Source: an uncultured Oscillospiraceae bacterium (GTDB lineage Bacteria > Bacillota > Clostridia > Oscillospirales > Oscillospiraceae). From it: DNA of 64,000 nt. The translations under genes and the position numbers were made by a program. Below, in pieces: positions 33,988-44,044 of this stretch (positions are counted from its first letter, which is position 1; every line of letters begins with the position of its first letter). The stretch is from assembly GCA_934565415.1 (NCBI GenBank), contig CAKTHQ010000001.1, forward strand, positions 1 to 64,000, written 5' to 3'. The notes under the pieces are model-generated. The model was given only the letters and a program-made list of their open reading frames with translations, was not told the origin of the DNA and searched no databases.

Positions 33988-34848
33988 TTACTTTTGAATT
34001 TTCATCAGAGCGTCCAGCAGCACCTGCAGGTCCTCCTGGCCGTAGAATTCCAGCTCAAAGTGGCCCTTGCGCTTGCCGTTGACGATTTTCACGCCCCGGC
34101 CCAGGTGCTTGCTCAGGTTCTTTTCGCACTCGGCCACATAGTCCACTTCCAAAACAATGGGGGGCGTTTTTTCCGGCTCCCGGGTCATATTTTTGCAGAG
34201 CATTTCCGCCTGACGGACAGAAAGCCCAAGAGCAACGATCTTCTGGGCCGCTTCCAGCTGCTTTTTTTCGGTTTTCAGCTGCAGAATGGCCCGGGCATGA
34301 CCGGCGGTCAGGTCCCCGTTTTTCAGCTTTTCCAAAACGCCGGGGCACAGATTCAGCAGACGCAGGGCATTGGCCACTGCCGGACGGGACTTGCCCACCC
34401 GCTCGGCGGCCTCCTCCTGGGTCAGGCCGTATTCCCGGATGAGGGCATCGTAGCCGTTGGCCTCTTCCACCGGATTCAGGTCTGAACGCTGGAGGTTTTC
34501 GATGAGGGCCAGCTCCATGGCCTTTTTGTCGTCTGCGTCAATGACCACCGCCGGAATTTCTTCCAGCCCGGCCAGACGGCTGGCCCGCCAGCGCCGCTCT
34601 CCGGCGATAATCTGGTAGTAGCCGTTGGGCATTTCCCGGACGGTCAGGGGCTGAATGACGCCGTGGGTCCGAATGGACTCGGCCAGCTCCGCCAGCTCTT
34701 CTTCATCAAAGTTTTGCCGGGGCTGATTGGGGTTCGGTTCTATTTTGTGCAGGGGCAGCTGTTTCAGTCCTTTTTCCTCCTGGGGATCCTCCGCAAAGTC
34801 TCCCAGCAATGCCCCAAGGCCTTTTCCCAGGCCCTTTTGTGATGCCAT
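33988..34848 (-). CDS. parB: Chromosome partitioning protein ParB (Spo0J)
   Basis: The CTPase clamp that loads at parS and spreads. 286 residues: ParB/Srx domain with GERRWRASR (CTP-binding box II), helix-turn-helix (about 130-190, QEEAAERVGKSRPAVANALRLL) and C-terminal dimerisation domain. Follows parA after 27 nt. Two parS-like sites lie 5' of parA. Confidence 0.96.
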   Translation of the reverse strand: MASQKGLGKGLGALLGDFAEDPQEEKGLKQLPLHKIEPNPNQPRQNFDEEELAELAESIRTHGVIQPLTVREMPNGYYQIIAGERRWRASRLAGLEEIPAVVIDADDKKAMELALIENLQRSDLNPVEEANGYDALIREYGLTQEEAAERVGKSRPAVANALRLLNLCPGVLEKLKNGDLTAGHARAILQLKTEKKQLEAAQKIVALGLSVRQAEMLCKNMTREPEKTPPIVLEVDYVAECEKNLSKHLGRGVKIVNGKRKGHFELEFYGQEDLQVLLDALMKIQK

Positions 34849-34875
34849 AGGATCATCCTTTCCAGTTTCTTTTCG

Positions 34876-35631
34876 TTACAGCCGTCTTGCAATCTCCTCG
34901 GCCATTTCCTTATAGGCGATGCTGCCCCGGCTCAATCGGTCGTAGGCCATGACAGGCAGACCGTGGCTGGGGGCTTCCGCCAGGCGTACATTTCTCGGCA
35001 CCATGGTTGCCAGGACCTTCCCGGGGAAATGCCGCCGGACCTCCTGGGCCACCTGGTTGGAGAAGTTGGTCCGGCCATCATACATGGTAAGCACCACGCA
35101 GAAAATTTCCAGATTGGGGTTCAGGCGCTTTTTCACCGTCCGCAGGGTTGCCATCAGGTCGCTGAGGCCCTCCAGGGCGTAATACTCGCACTGAACCGGT
35201 ACCAGAATCCCGTCCGAAGCGCACAGGGCATTCAGCGTCAGCAGCTCCAGGGAGGGAGGACAGTCCACAAAAATGCAGTCGTAGCTGTCCTTTACGGGCG
35301 CCAGCGCCCGTTTCAGCTGATGTTCCCGGTCATCGGTGCCGATGAGCTCCACGCCCGCCCCCGCCAGATCGGCAGAGGAGGGGAGTACATCCCCAAATTT
35401 GGTATGCACAATGGCGTTTTCAATCTCCACGCCGTTGATGGTCACATCATAGCTGGAATACTGGACGGTCCGCTTATCCACACCCATACCGGAGGTGGCA
35501 TTGGCCTGAGGGTCAAAGTCGCAGAGCAGAACCCGTTTTCCCAGGTCTGTCAATGCCGCCGTCAGGTTGACCGCAGTCGTGGTTTTGCCCACGCCGCCTT
35601 TCTGATTGACGATGGCGATGATTTTACCCAT
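34876..35631 (-). CDS. parA: Chromosome partitioning ATPase ParA (Soj)
   Basis: 251 residues. KGGVGKTT (10-17) is the deviant Walker A, FVDCPPSL the Walker B region. Partner of ParB in origin segregation and, in B. subtilis, a regulator of DnaA. GAGGAG precedes the ATG. Confidence 0.96.
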   Translation of the reverse strand: MGKIIAIVNQKGGVGKTTTAVNLTAALTDLGKRVLLCDFDPQANATSGMGVDKRTVQYSSYDVTINGVEIENAIVHTKFGDVLPSSADLAGAGVELIGTDDREHQLKRALAPVKDSYDCIFVDCPPSLELLTLNALCASDGILVPVQCEYYALEGLSDLMATLRTVKKRLNPNLEIFCVVLTMYDGRTNFSNQVAQEVRRHFPGKVLATMVPRNVRLAEAPSHGLPVMAYDRLSRGSIAYKEMAEEIARRL

Positions 35632-35658
35632 TTTCCGCTCCTCTCATTCTTTTGGATT

Positions 35659-35674
35659 TGTTTCACATGAAACA
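35659..35674. promoter_or_regulatory. parS-like site 1
   Basis: TGTTTCACATGAAACA differs from the TGTTNCACGTGAAACA consensus only in the central A. Confidence 0.75.
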
Positions 35675-35696
35675 TTTTTGTTTTTCGTTTTTGAAT

Positions 35697-35712
35697 TGTT
35701 TCACGTGAAACA
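35697..35712. promoter_or_regulatory. parS site 2
   Basis: TGTTTCACGTGAAACA, a perfect 16-base palindrome fitting the Firmicutes parS consensus. It lies 38 bp from site 1 and two bases from the stop codon of the next gene. Confidence 0.9.
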
Positions 35713-35714
35713 AT

Positions 35715-36098
35715 TTATCCTTCCGTAGGAAGGGAACCGGTGGTGGCCGAGGTGGAGGTGGTGGAATAATTCTGTCCAACCACCGGCTTCTCGTCCCGCC
35801 GAAGCAGGAACAGGCAGCCCAGCGCCAGCACCAGAATCAGGAAAACCTCAAAAATCAAGGCAAATCGCAGCGTTTTGATCCGCTGATGTGCTTCCAGCAG
35901 AAGCTCTTCCGTAGATTTTTTCTTTTTCCGTCCGTACCGGCGGCTGCCATAGTCCGGGCGTTTGGGAAGGATCAATGCAGTGTCCTGGGGAATGGGATAA
36001 TTCTTCATCCCAGCCAGGCATTTGTCACAAAAAGCATTGCCCTCTGTCACTGCCTCGCCGCATTTTAAGCATTGCAAGAAAACCCACCCCCAGTCCAT
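35715..36098 (-). CDS. Small zinc-ribbon, single-pass membrane protein
   Basis: 127 residues from the ATG at 36098, or 120 from a TTG at 36077 that gives LQCLKCGEAV directly. Two CxxC pairs (CLKC and CDKC) form an N-terminal zinc ribbon. A basic stretch and a helix (STEELLLEAHQRIKTL) precede one transmembrane segment (about 80-100) and a Thr/Ser-rich tail outside. No family recognised beyond zinc-ribbon membrane protein. It ends against the parS site and probably precedes parA in the same transcript. Confidence 0.65.
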   Translation of the reverse strand: MDWGWVFLQCLKCGEAVTEGNAFCDKCLAGMKNYPIPQDTALILPKRPDYGSRRYGRKKKKSTEELLLEAHQRIKTLRFALIFEVFLILVLALGCLFLLRRDEKPVVGQNYSTTSTSATTGSLPTEG

Positions 36099-36240
36099 GG
36101 AATGACCCTATTCTACAACAGAAAGGGGAATTCGTAAAGAGGGGAATTGAAAAAAGTGGGGGAGTGAGGTAATTAGAAATGAGAAATTTGGATGAAAAGC
36201 AGGGGTAAAAGGGTGGAGGGTGATAAATGGGTCACTGTGG
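36099..36240. other. Gene-free purine-rich stretch
   Basis: A+G-rich on the plus strand, without a clear ORF, hairpin or promoter. Confidence 0.4.
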
Positions 36241-36332
36241 GATGAATGGTGGGCACCAAAGGCGTGCTCTTCCCCCCTCCTGCGTGGAGGGGGGAAGGGA
36301 CTTCAGAATGTTGTAGCTGATACCATTCATCC
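36241..36332. repeat. Inverted-repeat element, family 5 (GATGAATGG ends)
   Basis: Bounded by GATGAATGG and CCATTCATC, with a CCCCTCCTGCGTGGAGGGG hairpin inside. Same order and length as the inner part of 28665-28762. Confidence 0.75.
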
Positions 36333-36373
36333 GGGGGATTGCCACGCCAGCGTGCGCGCTGGCTCGCAATGAC
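36331..36373. repeat. REP-like palindrome, family 4
   Basis: ATTGCCACGCCAGCGTGCGC and GCTGGCTCGCAATGAC; near copy of 22790-22836. Confidence 0.7.
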
Positions 36374-36385
36374 AAAACGCTGGGA

Positions 36386-36434
36386 CGGCCCTCCTCAGGC
36401 GCTGCGGCGCCAGCTCCCCCCAAGGGGAGCGGAG
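36386..36434. repeat. Family 3 repeat arm
   Basis: GGCCCTCCTCAGGCGCTGCG followed by GCGCCAGCTCCCCC and AAGGGGAGCGGAG matches the arms of 20174-20320. Confidence 0.7.
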
Positions 36435-36473
36435 TTTCACAAATTCTTATTCACCGAACACAATCCCCATTGA

Positions 36474-36509
36474 TAAAAAAAGCCCGAACCAACTTGCATC
36501 GGTTCGGGC
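36474..36509 (-). terminator. Bile salt hydrolase gene terminator
   Basis: GCCCGAACC and GGTTCGGGC form a 9-bp stem followed by seven T on the minus strand. Confidence 0.85.
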
Positions 36510-36514
36510 AAATA

Positions 36515-37483
36515 TCAGTTCTGGTACCTGATCTGCTGCTCGGTAATCGGCAGATAGGCCACCAGCTGATTACCGTCCAGATTTTCCCTGTGCATATCCA
36601 CGGCGGTGATCTGGTGGTTGTCGTAGGTGGTGTAGTAGTAGATTCCCTTGGAAGCGTTGCAGCAGCAGGTGTACAAAGTGATTTCAAACTCGTTTTCCTT
36701 CAGCTGGCACAGGCCACGCTGCTGGTCCACGCTGCCGAGGATGTGGAAGAACTGGCTGACGGAGGCCATTTCATCCTCTTTGGAGCGAGAATTCAGCTTC
36801 GTAAAGGCAACCTTTACAAACCGGGACTGGCTGGAAAGGTCCCCAGGCAGGCCCATTCCGCCCATGCCCCGGGAATAGGCGCTGAGCTCGGTACCAAAGG
36901 TATTTTCCGGAGTACCGATGGAAAGAGACCGATAATTATTCAGGTTGAACATCTGATAGGGAAAGGGGGGATTGTTGGTCAGGACCCCTACAGGATTGTC
37001 GTACACATGAAGGCCATCGGCCTGGGATTCTACGGTAATGCAGCTGTCCTGATCCGCCATAATCCAGTGAAGCTGGGCAAGGGGCAGATTCGGCAGGAAG
37101 GGAATATTCACAAGATTGATGTTTTCCAGAAGCACCTTCGCCTGGGCTACGGTTTCACACTGGCCAAGAATCCAGGGAATCAACTCATACTGGGTAATGT
37201 TGTCCTTTCCTTTCTGTTCCGGAAAATAGCAGGCATTTCCCACAAAATTCAGCCCGCAGATACCTAACCCCTTTTCGTTAAAGGCTTCGTAGTAAAGGGG
37301 ATAGTCCTCCATCACGGCGGCCATACCGATCATGGCATAGTGGCTGGGCATATCCTCCCGGCAGCGGAACCGGAAGGGATAGCTCCGGGGTGTAATCACA
37401 ACCCGGTCCCCATAGGAGCGCTCGTAGTCCAGAGTCCGTCCCATATAAAAGTCCCCCGTTTTGTAGGTGGCAGCAGTACACAT
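36515..37483 (-). CDS. bsh: Choloylglycine hydrolase family: bile salt hydrolase (or penicillin V acylase)
   Basis: 322 residues. After removal of the initiator Met, C2 is the Ntn-hydrolase nucleophile. The other active-site residues of the family are found at R16, D19, N79, N170 and R221. SRGMGGMGLPGDLSSQSRF is typical of bile salt hydrolases that deconjugate glyco- and tauro-bile acids, but a penicillin V acylase cannot be excluded. No signal peptide, so cytosolic. It is a single gene with its own terminator, lying between the gyrase/rnhA block and parAB. Confidence 0.88.
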   Translation of the reverse strand: MCTAATYKTGDFYMGRTLDYERSYGDRVVITPRSYPFRFRCREDMPSHYAMIGMAAVMEDYPLYYEAFNEKGLGICGLNFVGNACYFPEQKGKDNITQYELIPWILGQCETVAQAKVLLENINLVNIPFLPNLPLAQLHWIMADQDSCITVESQADGLHVYDNPVGVLTNNPPFPYQMFNLNNYRSLSIGTPENTFGTELSAYSRGMGGMGLPGDLSSQSRFVKVAFTKLNSRSKEDEMASVSQFFHILGSVDQQRGLCQLKENEFEITLYTCCCNASKGIYYYTTYDNHQITAVDMHRENLDGNQLVAYLPITEQQIRYQN

Positions 37484-37550
37484 AGGTGATCATCCTTTCC
37501 TTGTTTTGGAGTAGTATAGCCACAAAAACGAAACGGAAACGAAACTTTTA

Positions 37551-37575
37551 AAAAACCCGCCCCAAAGGGCGGGTT
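37551..37575 (-). terminator. Terminator after remB
   Basis: AACCCGCCC and GGGCGGGTT form a 9-bp stem with a four-base loop and a T run on the minus strand. Confidence 0.85.
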
Positions 37576-37580
37576 GAAAA

Positions 37581-37826
37581 TCATTTTCCCAATCTCTTTT
37601 CCAGAGTATACGCACTGAGTGCGGTCAAATGTACCTGGGTCAGGCCGTATTCTGTCGTTAAAACGAAGGACTTGGGCAGATCGTCGCAGGGCACCACCTG
37701 GCCAAGGCTTTCGGCATTTTCCAGGAAGGCCCGGGTGCGCTTGGAGGTAGAGGTGTTGTCCAGGTCGAAAATGCCCAGGATGCTGCTTTCCCGGACCGCG
37801 AAATCGTTGCCGATGGAAAGATACAT
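37581..37826 (-). CDS. remB: RemB/YaaB-family protein (DUF370)
   Basis: 81 residues; MYLSIGNDFAVRESSILGIF is the family start. In B. subtilis it lies between recF and gyrB and is linked to biofilm matrix gene regulation. Here it comes after rnhA, four bases downstream, at the end of the dnaA-gyrA cluster. Confidence 0.85.
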   Translation of the reverse strand: MYLSIGNDFAVRESSILGIFDLDNTSTSKRTRAFLENAESLGQVVPCDDLPKSFVLTTEYGLTQVHLTALSAYTLEKRLGK

Positions 37827-37830
37827 AGGC

Positions 37831-38268
37831 TTACTTCCTCTTTTTCCATTCCGCTACGGCCATTTCGTCGCAGCGGTTATTCATGGGATTGTCGGCGTGG
37901 CCCTTGACCCAGTGGTAGTGCAGCTCGTGCTTCTGGGTCAGGGCCAGCAGCTCCTCCCACAGGTCCGGGTTCAGGGCCGGCTTTTTGTCGCTTTTGATCC
38001 AGCCCCGCTTTTTCCAGCCCCAGGCCCAGCCCTTTTGCAGGGCATCAATCACATACTTGGAGTCGGAATACAGCTCTACAATGCAGGGCTCCTTCAAAGC
38101 TTTCAGCCCCATAATGACGCCGGTGAGCTCCATCCGGTTGTTGGTGGTTTTGTCCTCTCCGCCGGAAAGCTCCTTGGTGGCCCCATTATAGCTGAGGATG
38201 GCGCCCCAGCCGCCGGGGCCCGGGTTTCCCGAGCAGGCCCCGTCGGTATAAAGGGTCACGGTTTTCAT
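37831..38268 (-). CDS. rnhA: Ribonuclease HI
   Basis: It cuts RNA in RNA:DNA hybrids. 145 residues. The acidic residues D9 ([12 protein letters not shown]), E48 (NNRMEL), D69 (SDSKYV) and the C-terminal DE (NRCDEMA) are present. Start overlaps the gyrA stop by four bases. Confidence 0.95.
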   Translation of the reverse strand: MKTVTLYTDGACSGNPGPGGWGAILSYNGATKELSGGEDKTTNNRMELTGVIMGLKALKEPCIVELYSDSKYVIDALQKGWAWGWKKRGWIKSDKKPALNPDLWEELLALTQKHELHYHWVKGHADNPMNNRCDEMAVAEWKKRK

Positions 38269-40796
38269 TCCGGATTCTCCTGGATTTCAACAGTTTCCGG
38301 AGCCTGTTCGCTGTCTTCCCGTTCCACACGTTCCAGGGAGACCACCTTGTTGCCCTCCTCAATGCGCATAACGATAACACCCTGCACATCCCGCTTGTAC
38401 ACGTTAATGGAGGAGGCGGGAATCCGGATAATGACGCCGCCGTTTTCGATCAGCATCACATCGTCGTTGTCGCTGACTACCCGGCAGCCGGCAATATTGC
38501 CGGTCTTGGGGGTGATGTTGTAATTCTTCAGGCCCTTACCGCCCCGGCTCTGGGGAATCTTTTCCCCGTCGGGACCGGTACGCAGGTATTCGGGAAGGGC
38601 GGTCCGCTTGCCGTAGCCGTTTTCGGTGACGGTAAGCAGAGTCTTGCCCTCCTCCACCTTTTCGGCGCCTACCACATAGTCGCCCTCGTTCAGGCTGATG
38701 CCCCGGACGCCTGCGGCATCCCGGCCCATGCAGCGCACATCGTTTTCGTTGAAACAGATGGCCATACCCTGGGCGGTAGCCAGAATAATGTTGTCGTTGC
38801 CGTTGGTCCGGAGTACATTGATGAGGTGATCGTCCTCGTCCAGAGTCAGTGCCCGGATACCGCCCTTTCGGTTGGTCTTCAGGGCCACAAAGGGCAGCCG
38901 CTTGACGACGCCCTTCCGGGTGGCCATCAGCAGGAACTCATTGTCGTCAAATTCCCGGGTAACCACCATAGCGGTAACGGTCTCCCCGGCTTCCAGAGGC
39001 AGCACGTTTACAATGGCGGTGCCTCTGGCGGTACGGCCCGCCTCGGGAATCTGGTAGCCCTTCCGGTGATGGACCCGGCCCATATCCGTAAAGAACAGAA
39101 TATGGTCGTGGGTAGAGGCAATGTTCAGACTCTTCACATAGTCCTCTTCCTTCAGATTCTGGGCATTCACGCCCCGGCCGCCCCGGCTCTGGGTCCGGTA
39201 GGTATCCACGGGCATCCGCTTGATATAGCCGTGATTGCTGAGGGTAAAGGCGCAGGTCTCCTCTTCGATCAGGTCTTCAATGTCGATTTCATCCTCAATA
39301 TCCTGGATGACGGTCTTCCGCTCGTCGCCAAACTTGTCCCGAATCTGGATGAGCTCCTCCCGCAGCACGGCCCGGAGCTTGCTTTCGTCGGCCAAAAGCT
39401 CCTGGTAATAGGCGATTTTCTCTTCCAGCTCCTTGTATTCGGCCTCCAGCTTTTCCCGGTTCAGTCCCTGCAGGGCAATCAGCCGCATATCGCAGATGGC
39501 TTGAGCCTGAACATCGTCCAGGTTAAAGCGATCCATCAGGTTCTGCTTGGCGTTATCGTAGGAGGAACGGATAATATGAATGACCTCGTCAATATTATCC
39601 TGGGCAATCAGCAGGCCTTCCAATAGGTGGGCCCGCTCCTGGGCTTTCCGCAGATCGTACTGGGTCCGGCGGGTCAGGACCTCTTCCTGGTACTTGAGGT
39701 ACTCGTCCAGAATCTGCCGCAGGGACAAAATTTTCGGCTGCTTCTGGTTGTCAACCAGTGCCAGCATGATGATGGAGAAATTGGACTGCAAAGCGGTCTG
39801 CTTAAAGAGGTTATTGAGCACCACCTGGGGGTTGGCGTCCTTTTTCAGCTCGATGACCATCCGCATACCGTTCCGGTCGGTCTCGTCCCGCAGGTCGGAA
39901 ATGCCATCGATGCGCTTGTCCTTTACCTGGTCGGCAATGGTTTTGATGAGCTGCCGCTTGTTCACCTGGTAGGGAAGCTCCGTGACAATGATCCTTACCC
40001 GATCCTTGCCGAATTCCTCAAACTCGGTCTTGGCCCGGACCACGATCTTGCCCCGGCCGGTGGCGTAGGCCGCCCGGATGCCGCTGCGGCCCATGATAAT
40101 GCCGCCGGTGGGGAAGTCCGGTCCGGTGATGTGATCCATCAGGTTTACCAGGGTGCACTCCGGGTCATCCAATACACAGATGCAGGCGTTAATAACCTCT
40201 TTCAGGTTGTGAGGCGGGATGTTGGTGGCCATACCAACGGCAATACCGGAGGAACCGTTTACCAACAGGTTCGGGAACCGGCTGGGCAGTACCCGGGGCT
40301 CTTTCCGGCTTTCGTCGAAGTTGGGGTCCCAGTCCACGGTATCCTTGTCGATGTCCCGGAGCATTTCGTTGGAAATTTTGCTCAGCCGGGCTTCGGTATA
40401 ACGGTAGGCAGCGGGGGGATCGCCGTCCACGGAACCAAAGTTGCCGTGGCCGTCCACCAGCAGATACCGCATGGAGAAATCCTGGGCCAGTCTGACCATG
40501 GCATCGTATACGGAGGCGTCGCCATGGGGATGGTACTTACCCAGCACATCGCCTACACAGGTTGCGCTTTTCTTAAAGGGCTTGTCGGAGGTCAGGCCGC
40601 TTTCGTACATGGTGTACAGGATGCGGCGGTGGACCGGCTTCAGGCCGTCCCGCACATCCGGCAGGGCCCGGCCAACGATGACGCTCATGGCGTACTCAAT
40701 ATAGGATTTTTCCATTTCCTCCACCAGGTGGGATTCGGTAATCACCTGGTCGGGGAAGGCAATGTCCTCGGGCTTATAGCTTCTGTTGTGTCCCAT
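38265..40796 (-). CDS. gyrA: DNA gyrase subunit A
   Basis: 843 residues. [13 protein letters not shown] lies in the quinolone-resistance region, [10 protein letters not shown] holds the catalytic tyrosine, and the C-terminal beta-pinwheel has the GyrA box (QSRGGRGV). It starts 14 nt after gyrB. Confidence 0.98.
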   Translation of the reverse strand: MGHNRSYKPEDIAFPDQVITESHLVEEMEKSYIEYAMSVIVGRALPDVRDGLKPVHRRILYTMYESGLTSDKPFKKSATCVGDVLGKYHPHGDASVYDAMVRLAQDFSMRYLLVDGHGNFGSVDGDPPAAYRYTEARLSKISNEMLRDIDKDTVDWDPNFDESRKEPRVLPSRFPNLLVNGSSGIAVGMATNIPPHNLKEVINACICVLDDPECTLVNLMDHITGPDFPTGGIIMGRSGIRAAYATGRGKIVVRAKTEFEEFGKDRVRIIVTELPYQVNKRQLIKTIADQVKDKRIDGISDLRDETDRNGMRMVIELKKDANPQVVLNNLFKQTALQSNFSIIMLALVDNQKQPKILSLRQILDEYLKYQEEVLTRRTQYDLRKAQERAHLLEGLLIAQDNIDEVIHIIRSSYDNAKQNLMDRFNLDDVQAQAICDMRLIALQGLNREKLEAEYKELEEKIAYYQELLADESKLRAVLREELIQIRDKFGDERKTVIQDIEDEIDIEDLIEEETCAFTLSNHGYIKRMPVDTYRTQSRGGRGVNAQNLKEEDYVKSLNIASTHDHILFFTDMGRVHHRKGYQIPEAGRTARGTAIVNVLPLEAGETVTAMVVTREFDDNEFLLMATRKGVVKRLPFVALKTNRKGGIRALTLDEDDHLINVLRTNGNDNIILATAQGMAICFNENDVRCMGRDAAGVRGISLNEGDYVVGAEKVEEGKTLLTVTENGYGKRTALPEYLRTGPDGEKIPQSRGGKGLKNYNITPKTGNIAGCRVVSDNDDVMLIENGGVIIRIPASSINVYKRDVQGVIVMRIEEGNKVVSLERVEREDSEQAPETVEIQENPE

Positions 40797-40810
40797 AATA
40801 CGTCACCTCC

Positions 40811-42739
40811 TTAAATGTCAATATTCACGGCGTACCGGGCATTCCGCTCGATCCAGTCTTTTCGGGGCTCTACCTGCTCGCCCATGAGTACGGTAAAAAT
40901 TTCGTCGGCCCGGGCGGCGTCGTCCAGGGTGATCCGGCGCAGGGAGCGCTGCTCGGGATCCATGGTGGTTTCCCACAGCTCGTGGGGGTCCATTTCGCCA
41001 AGGCCTTTGTACCGGGCAATATCCACCTTGGCGTTGGGATTGTCGGCCCGCATTTCGGCGGAAACCTGGTCCCGCTGCTCGTCGGAGTAGGCCACCTTGG
41101 TGGTCTTGCCCCGGGTCAGCTTATAAAGGGGCGGAACGGCGGAATACACATAGCCGTTTTCGATGAGGGGCCGCATATAGCGGAAGAAGAAGGTCAGAAG
41201 CAGCGTCCGAATATGGGCGCCGTCCACATCCGCATCGGCCATGATGATGACCTTGTGATACCGGAGCTTATTGATATCGAATTCCTCTCCAATGCCCGCG
41301 CCCAAAGCCACGATCAGAGGATAAAGCTTGTCGTTTCCGTAAATTTTATCGGCTCTGGCCTTTTCCACGTTCAGCATCTTGCCCCACATGGCCAGGATGG
41401 CCTGGAACCGGGAGTCCCGGCCCTGGATGGCGGAGCCTGCAGCGGAATCGCCCTCGACGATGTAAATTTCGCAGAGGCTGGGGTCCCGCTCGTTGCAGTC
41501 CTGCAGCTTATCCGGCATCTGCCCGGATTCCAGTCCCGTCTTCCGGCGGATGGATTCTCTGGCTTTTCTTGCCGCTTCTCTGGCCCGGTTGGCCATCATG
41601 GCCTTGTCCAGAATGATTTTTGCGGTCTGGGGATGCTCCTCAAAGTAGGTGGTCAGCTGGTCATTTACCACCTGATCCACCAAGGTCCGGATATAGGCGT
41701 TGCCAAGCTTGGCCTTGGTCTGGCCCTCGAACTGGGCATCCGTCAGCTTGACGGAGATAATGGCGGTAATGCCCTCCCGGCAATCCTCGCCGGAGACCTT
41801 GTCGTCTCCCTTGATGATGCCGTTTTTCACGCCGTAGGCGTTGAGCACCCTGGTCAGGGCGGTCTTAAAGCCGGTTTCGTGCATACCGCCTTCCGGCGTC
41901 CGGACATCATTTGCAAAGGACATCATAAATTCGTTGTAGCCGTCGTTATACTGCAGGGCAATCTCCGCGCTGGCATCCCCCTTGGCTCCGGACATATAGA
42001 TAACATCCTCGTGGACCGGGGTCTTGTTCCGGTTGGCCCAGCTGACGAACTCCCGAATGCCGCCCACGAAGCACATAACATCCTGTTTCTTCTCTTCCTC
42101 CCGGTCGTCGGTAATGGAAATGGACAGGCCGGCGTTCAGGAAGGCCTCTTCCCGCATCCGCTCGTGGAGAATTTCGTAGTCATAGTGCAGGGTATCGAAC
42201 ATTTCCGGGTCCGGCTGGAAGGTGACCTCGGTACCGGTATGGTCCGTGGTGCCGACGATCTTCATTTCCTGGGTGATATTGCCCCGGGCAAACTTCATTT
42301 CGTAGATGTTTCCGTTTTTGTGGACCCGTACCCGCAGCCACTCGGACAGGGCATTGACAACAGAGGCGCCCACGCCGTGCAAACCGCCGGACACCTTATA
42401 GCCGCCACCGCCGAACTTGCCGCCGGCATGGAGCACGGTATATACCACTTCCAGGGCAGGCCGGCCGGTCTGGGGCTGGATGTCCACGGGGATACCCCGG
42501 CCGTCGTCGGTGACGGTAATGGAATCCCCGGGATTGATGGTTACGGTAATATGCTTACAGTATCCGGCCAGGGCTTCATCAATGGCGTTGTCCACAATTT
42601 CGTAGACCAGATGATGCAAACCGGAAGAGGACGTGGAGCCGATATACATACCGGGCCGCTTCCGGACTGCTTCCAGTCCTTCCAGCACCTGGATCTGCTC
42701 CGCGCCGTATTCCTGAGTTACTTTTGTTTCGTCAGACAT
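40811..42739 (-). CDS. gyrB: DNA gyrase subunit B
   Basis: The ATPase subunit of gyrase. 642 residues from the ATG at 42739 (MSDETKV), with GGAGG five bases ahead; the frame stays open to 42913 without support. GHKL ATPase domain at the N-terminus (VDNAIDEALAG, GGLHGVGAS) and TOPRIM domain (EGDSAAGSA). A 201-bp gap separates it from recF. Confidence 0.98.
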   Translation of the reverse strand: MSDETKVTQEYGAEQIQVLEGLEAVRKRPGMYIGSTSSSGLHHLVYEIVDNAIDEALAGYCKHITVTINPGDSITVTDDGRGIPVDIQPQTGRPALEVVYTVLHAGGKFGGGGYKVSGGLHGVGASVVNALSEWLRVRVHKNGNIYEMKFARGNITQEMKIVGTTDHTGTEVTFQPDPEMFDTLHYDYEILHERMREEAFLNAGLSISITDDREEEKKQDVMCFVGGIREFVSWANRNKTPVHEDVIYMSGAKGDASAEIALQYNDGYNEFMMSFANDVRTPEGGMHETGFKTALTRVLNAYGVKNGIIKGDDKVSGEDCREGITAIISVKLTDAQFEGQTKAKLGNAYIRTLVDQVVNDQLTTYFEEHPQTAKIILDKAMMANRAREAARKARESIRRKTGLESGQMPDKLQDCNERDPSLCEIYIVEGDSAAGSAIQGRDSRFQAILAMWGKMLNVEKARADKIYGNDKLYPLIVALGAGIGEEFDINKLRYHKVIIMADADVDGAHIRTLLLTFFFRYMRPLIENGYVYSAVPPLYKLTRGKTTKVAYSDEQRDQVSAEMRADNPNAKVDIARYKGLGEMDPHELWETTMDPEQRSLRRITLDDAARADEIFTVLMGEQVEPRKDWIERNARYAVNIDI

Positions 42740-42835
42740 TTTGTCCTCCATTCTATGGGTTTTGCGCCGGCTTTTCAACGAGAGCCGATGTTCGGCCCCC
42801 TTTGAAAAGCAAGCGCGATGATGTATGCAAAATAG

Positions 42836-42860
42836 CTCCGCTCCCCCTGGGAGGAGCTGA
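42836..42860. repeat. Short palindrome in the recF-gyrB gap
   Basis: AGCTCCGCTCCCCC / GGAGGAGCT resembles the edge of family 3; a partial copy. Confidence 0.4.
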
Positions 42861-42940
42861 ATTTTCAGGGTTTTCAGGCCAATGGGAGAAAACGGACCTG
42901 AACAATTCCTCATGGGGAAATTTCCAGGGGCTCCAGAACC

Positions 42941-44044
42941 TTAAAAAACAAGTCTTCCGCCGGAGATTTCCATGGTCTTTCCCAGCTTTGTAAACCTTCC
43001 CGGCTCGCAGCAGGTGATAAACACCTGGCCGGAGGAGATCTGGTTTAATACAAAGTCCTGCCGTTTTTCGTCCAGTTCCGACAGAACATCGTCCAACAGG
43101 AGCAGCGGCTCCTCCCCAAACTCCCGCTTCATCAGCTCCCTTTGAGCAAGCTTTAGGCTGATGGCGGCGGTGCGGGTCTGGCCCTGGGAACCGTAGGCCT
43201 TCAGGTCCACCCCGGAAAGGGTGATGGTAAAGTCATCCTTGTGGGGACCCGTCAGGCATTGGCAGGCCTGGAGCTCCGCCCTTCCGTGGGCCTCCAGGTG
43301 CTCGTGCAGGTTATCCCGCAGAACATTTAAAGGCGCAAAGGGGTCCTTTACCGTAGAAACCGTCTTATATTCCAAGAAAAAGTCCTCTTTTCCGCCGGAA
43401 AAGCGGTTGTGGTACCGGGCGGCCTCCTTCCCCAGGGCATCGTAAAACCGTGCCCGATAGGAAATCAGCAGGGCCCCCACCTGGCAGAGCCGTTCGTCGT
43501 AGTCGGGCAAAAGCGCCAGCAGCCGAATGTCCTCGTGGCCGTCCTTTAAAATCCGGGTCTTCTGCTCCAGGATCCGGTTGTATTCCAGCAGCGCCGCCTC
43601 ATAGTTGGGCCGCAGGGCGCACAATACCGTATCCCCCAGCCGCCGCCGCTGGGAGGGTCCGCTTTTTAGGATCATCAGATCCTCCGGGCAGAACAGCACC
43701 GTGGGAAGAATCCCGTTTAGCTCTCCCGCGCTGCGCTTTTTAACGCCGTTGAGCCACAGCTGCCTGGGCCTTCCCCCTGGAAAAAGAACCCACCGTAGAG
43801 TCTGATCCCGATTCTGGGAATGGCAGATGCCGGTAATCTCCCCAAAATCCTGGGAAAAGCCAATCATTTCCCCGGTTTTCTGGGCCCGGAAGCTTTTTCC
43901 GCTGCCAAGGAAGCTGACGGCCTCCAAAAGGTTGGTCTTCCCCTGGGCATTGCTGCCAACAATCAGGTTCACCCCCGGGTCAAATTCCAGGCGCTGCTGC
44001 TGATAATTGCGGAAATACCGCAGCTCCAGCTCATTCAGATACAT
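42941..44044 (-). CDS. recF: DNA replication and repair protein RecF
   Basis: It loads RecA at gaps. 367 residues. [13 protein letters not shown] (about 30-42) is Walker [13 protein letters not shown]alker B with the D-loop. It overlaps yaaA by 14 nt. Confidence 0.97.
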   Translation of the reverse strand: MYLNELELRYFRNYQQQRLEFDPGVNLIVGSNAQGKTNLLEAVSFLGSGKSFRAQKTGEMIGFSQDFGEITGICHSQNRDQTLRWVLFPGGRPRQLWLNGVKKRSAGELNGILPTVLFCPEDLMILKSGPSQRRRLGDTVLCALRPNYEAALLEYNRILEQKTRILKDGHEDIRLLALLPDYDERLCQVGALLISYRARFYDALGKEAARYHNRFSGGKEDFFLEYKTVSTVKDPFAPLNVLRDNLHEHLEAHGRAELQACQCLTGPHKDDFTITLSGVDLKAYGSQGQTRTAAISLKLAQRELMKREFGEEPLLLLDDVLSELDEKRQDFVLNQISSGQVFITCCEPGRFTKLGKTMEISGGRLVF

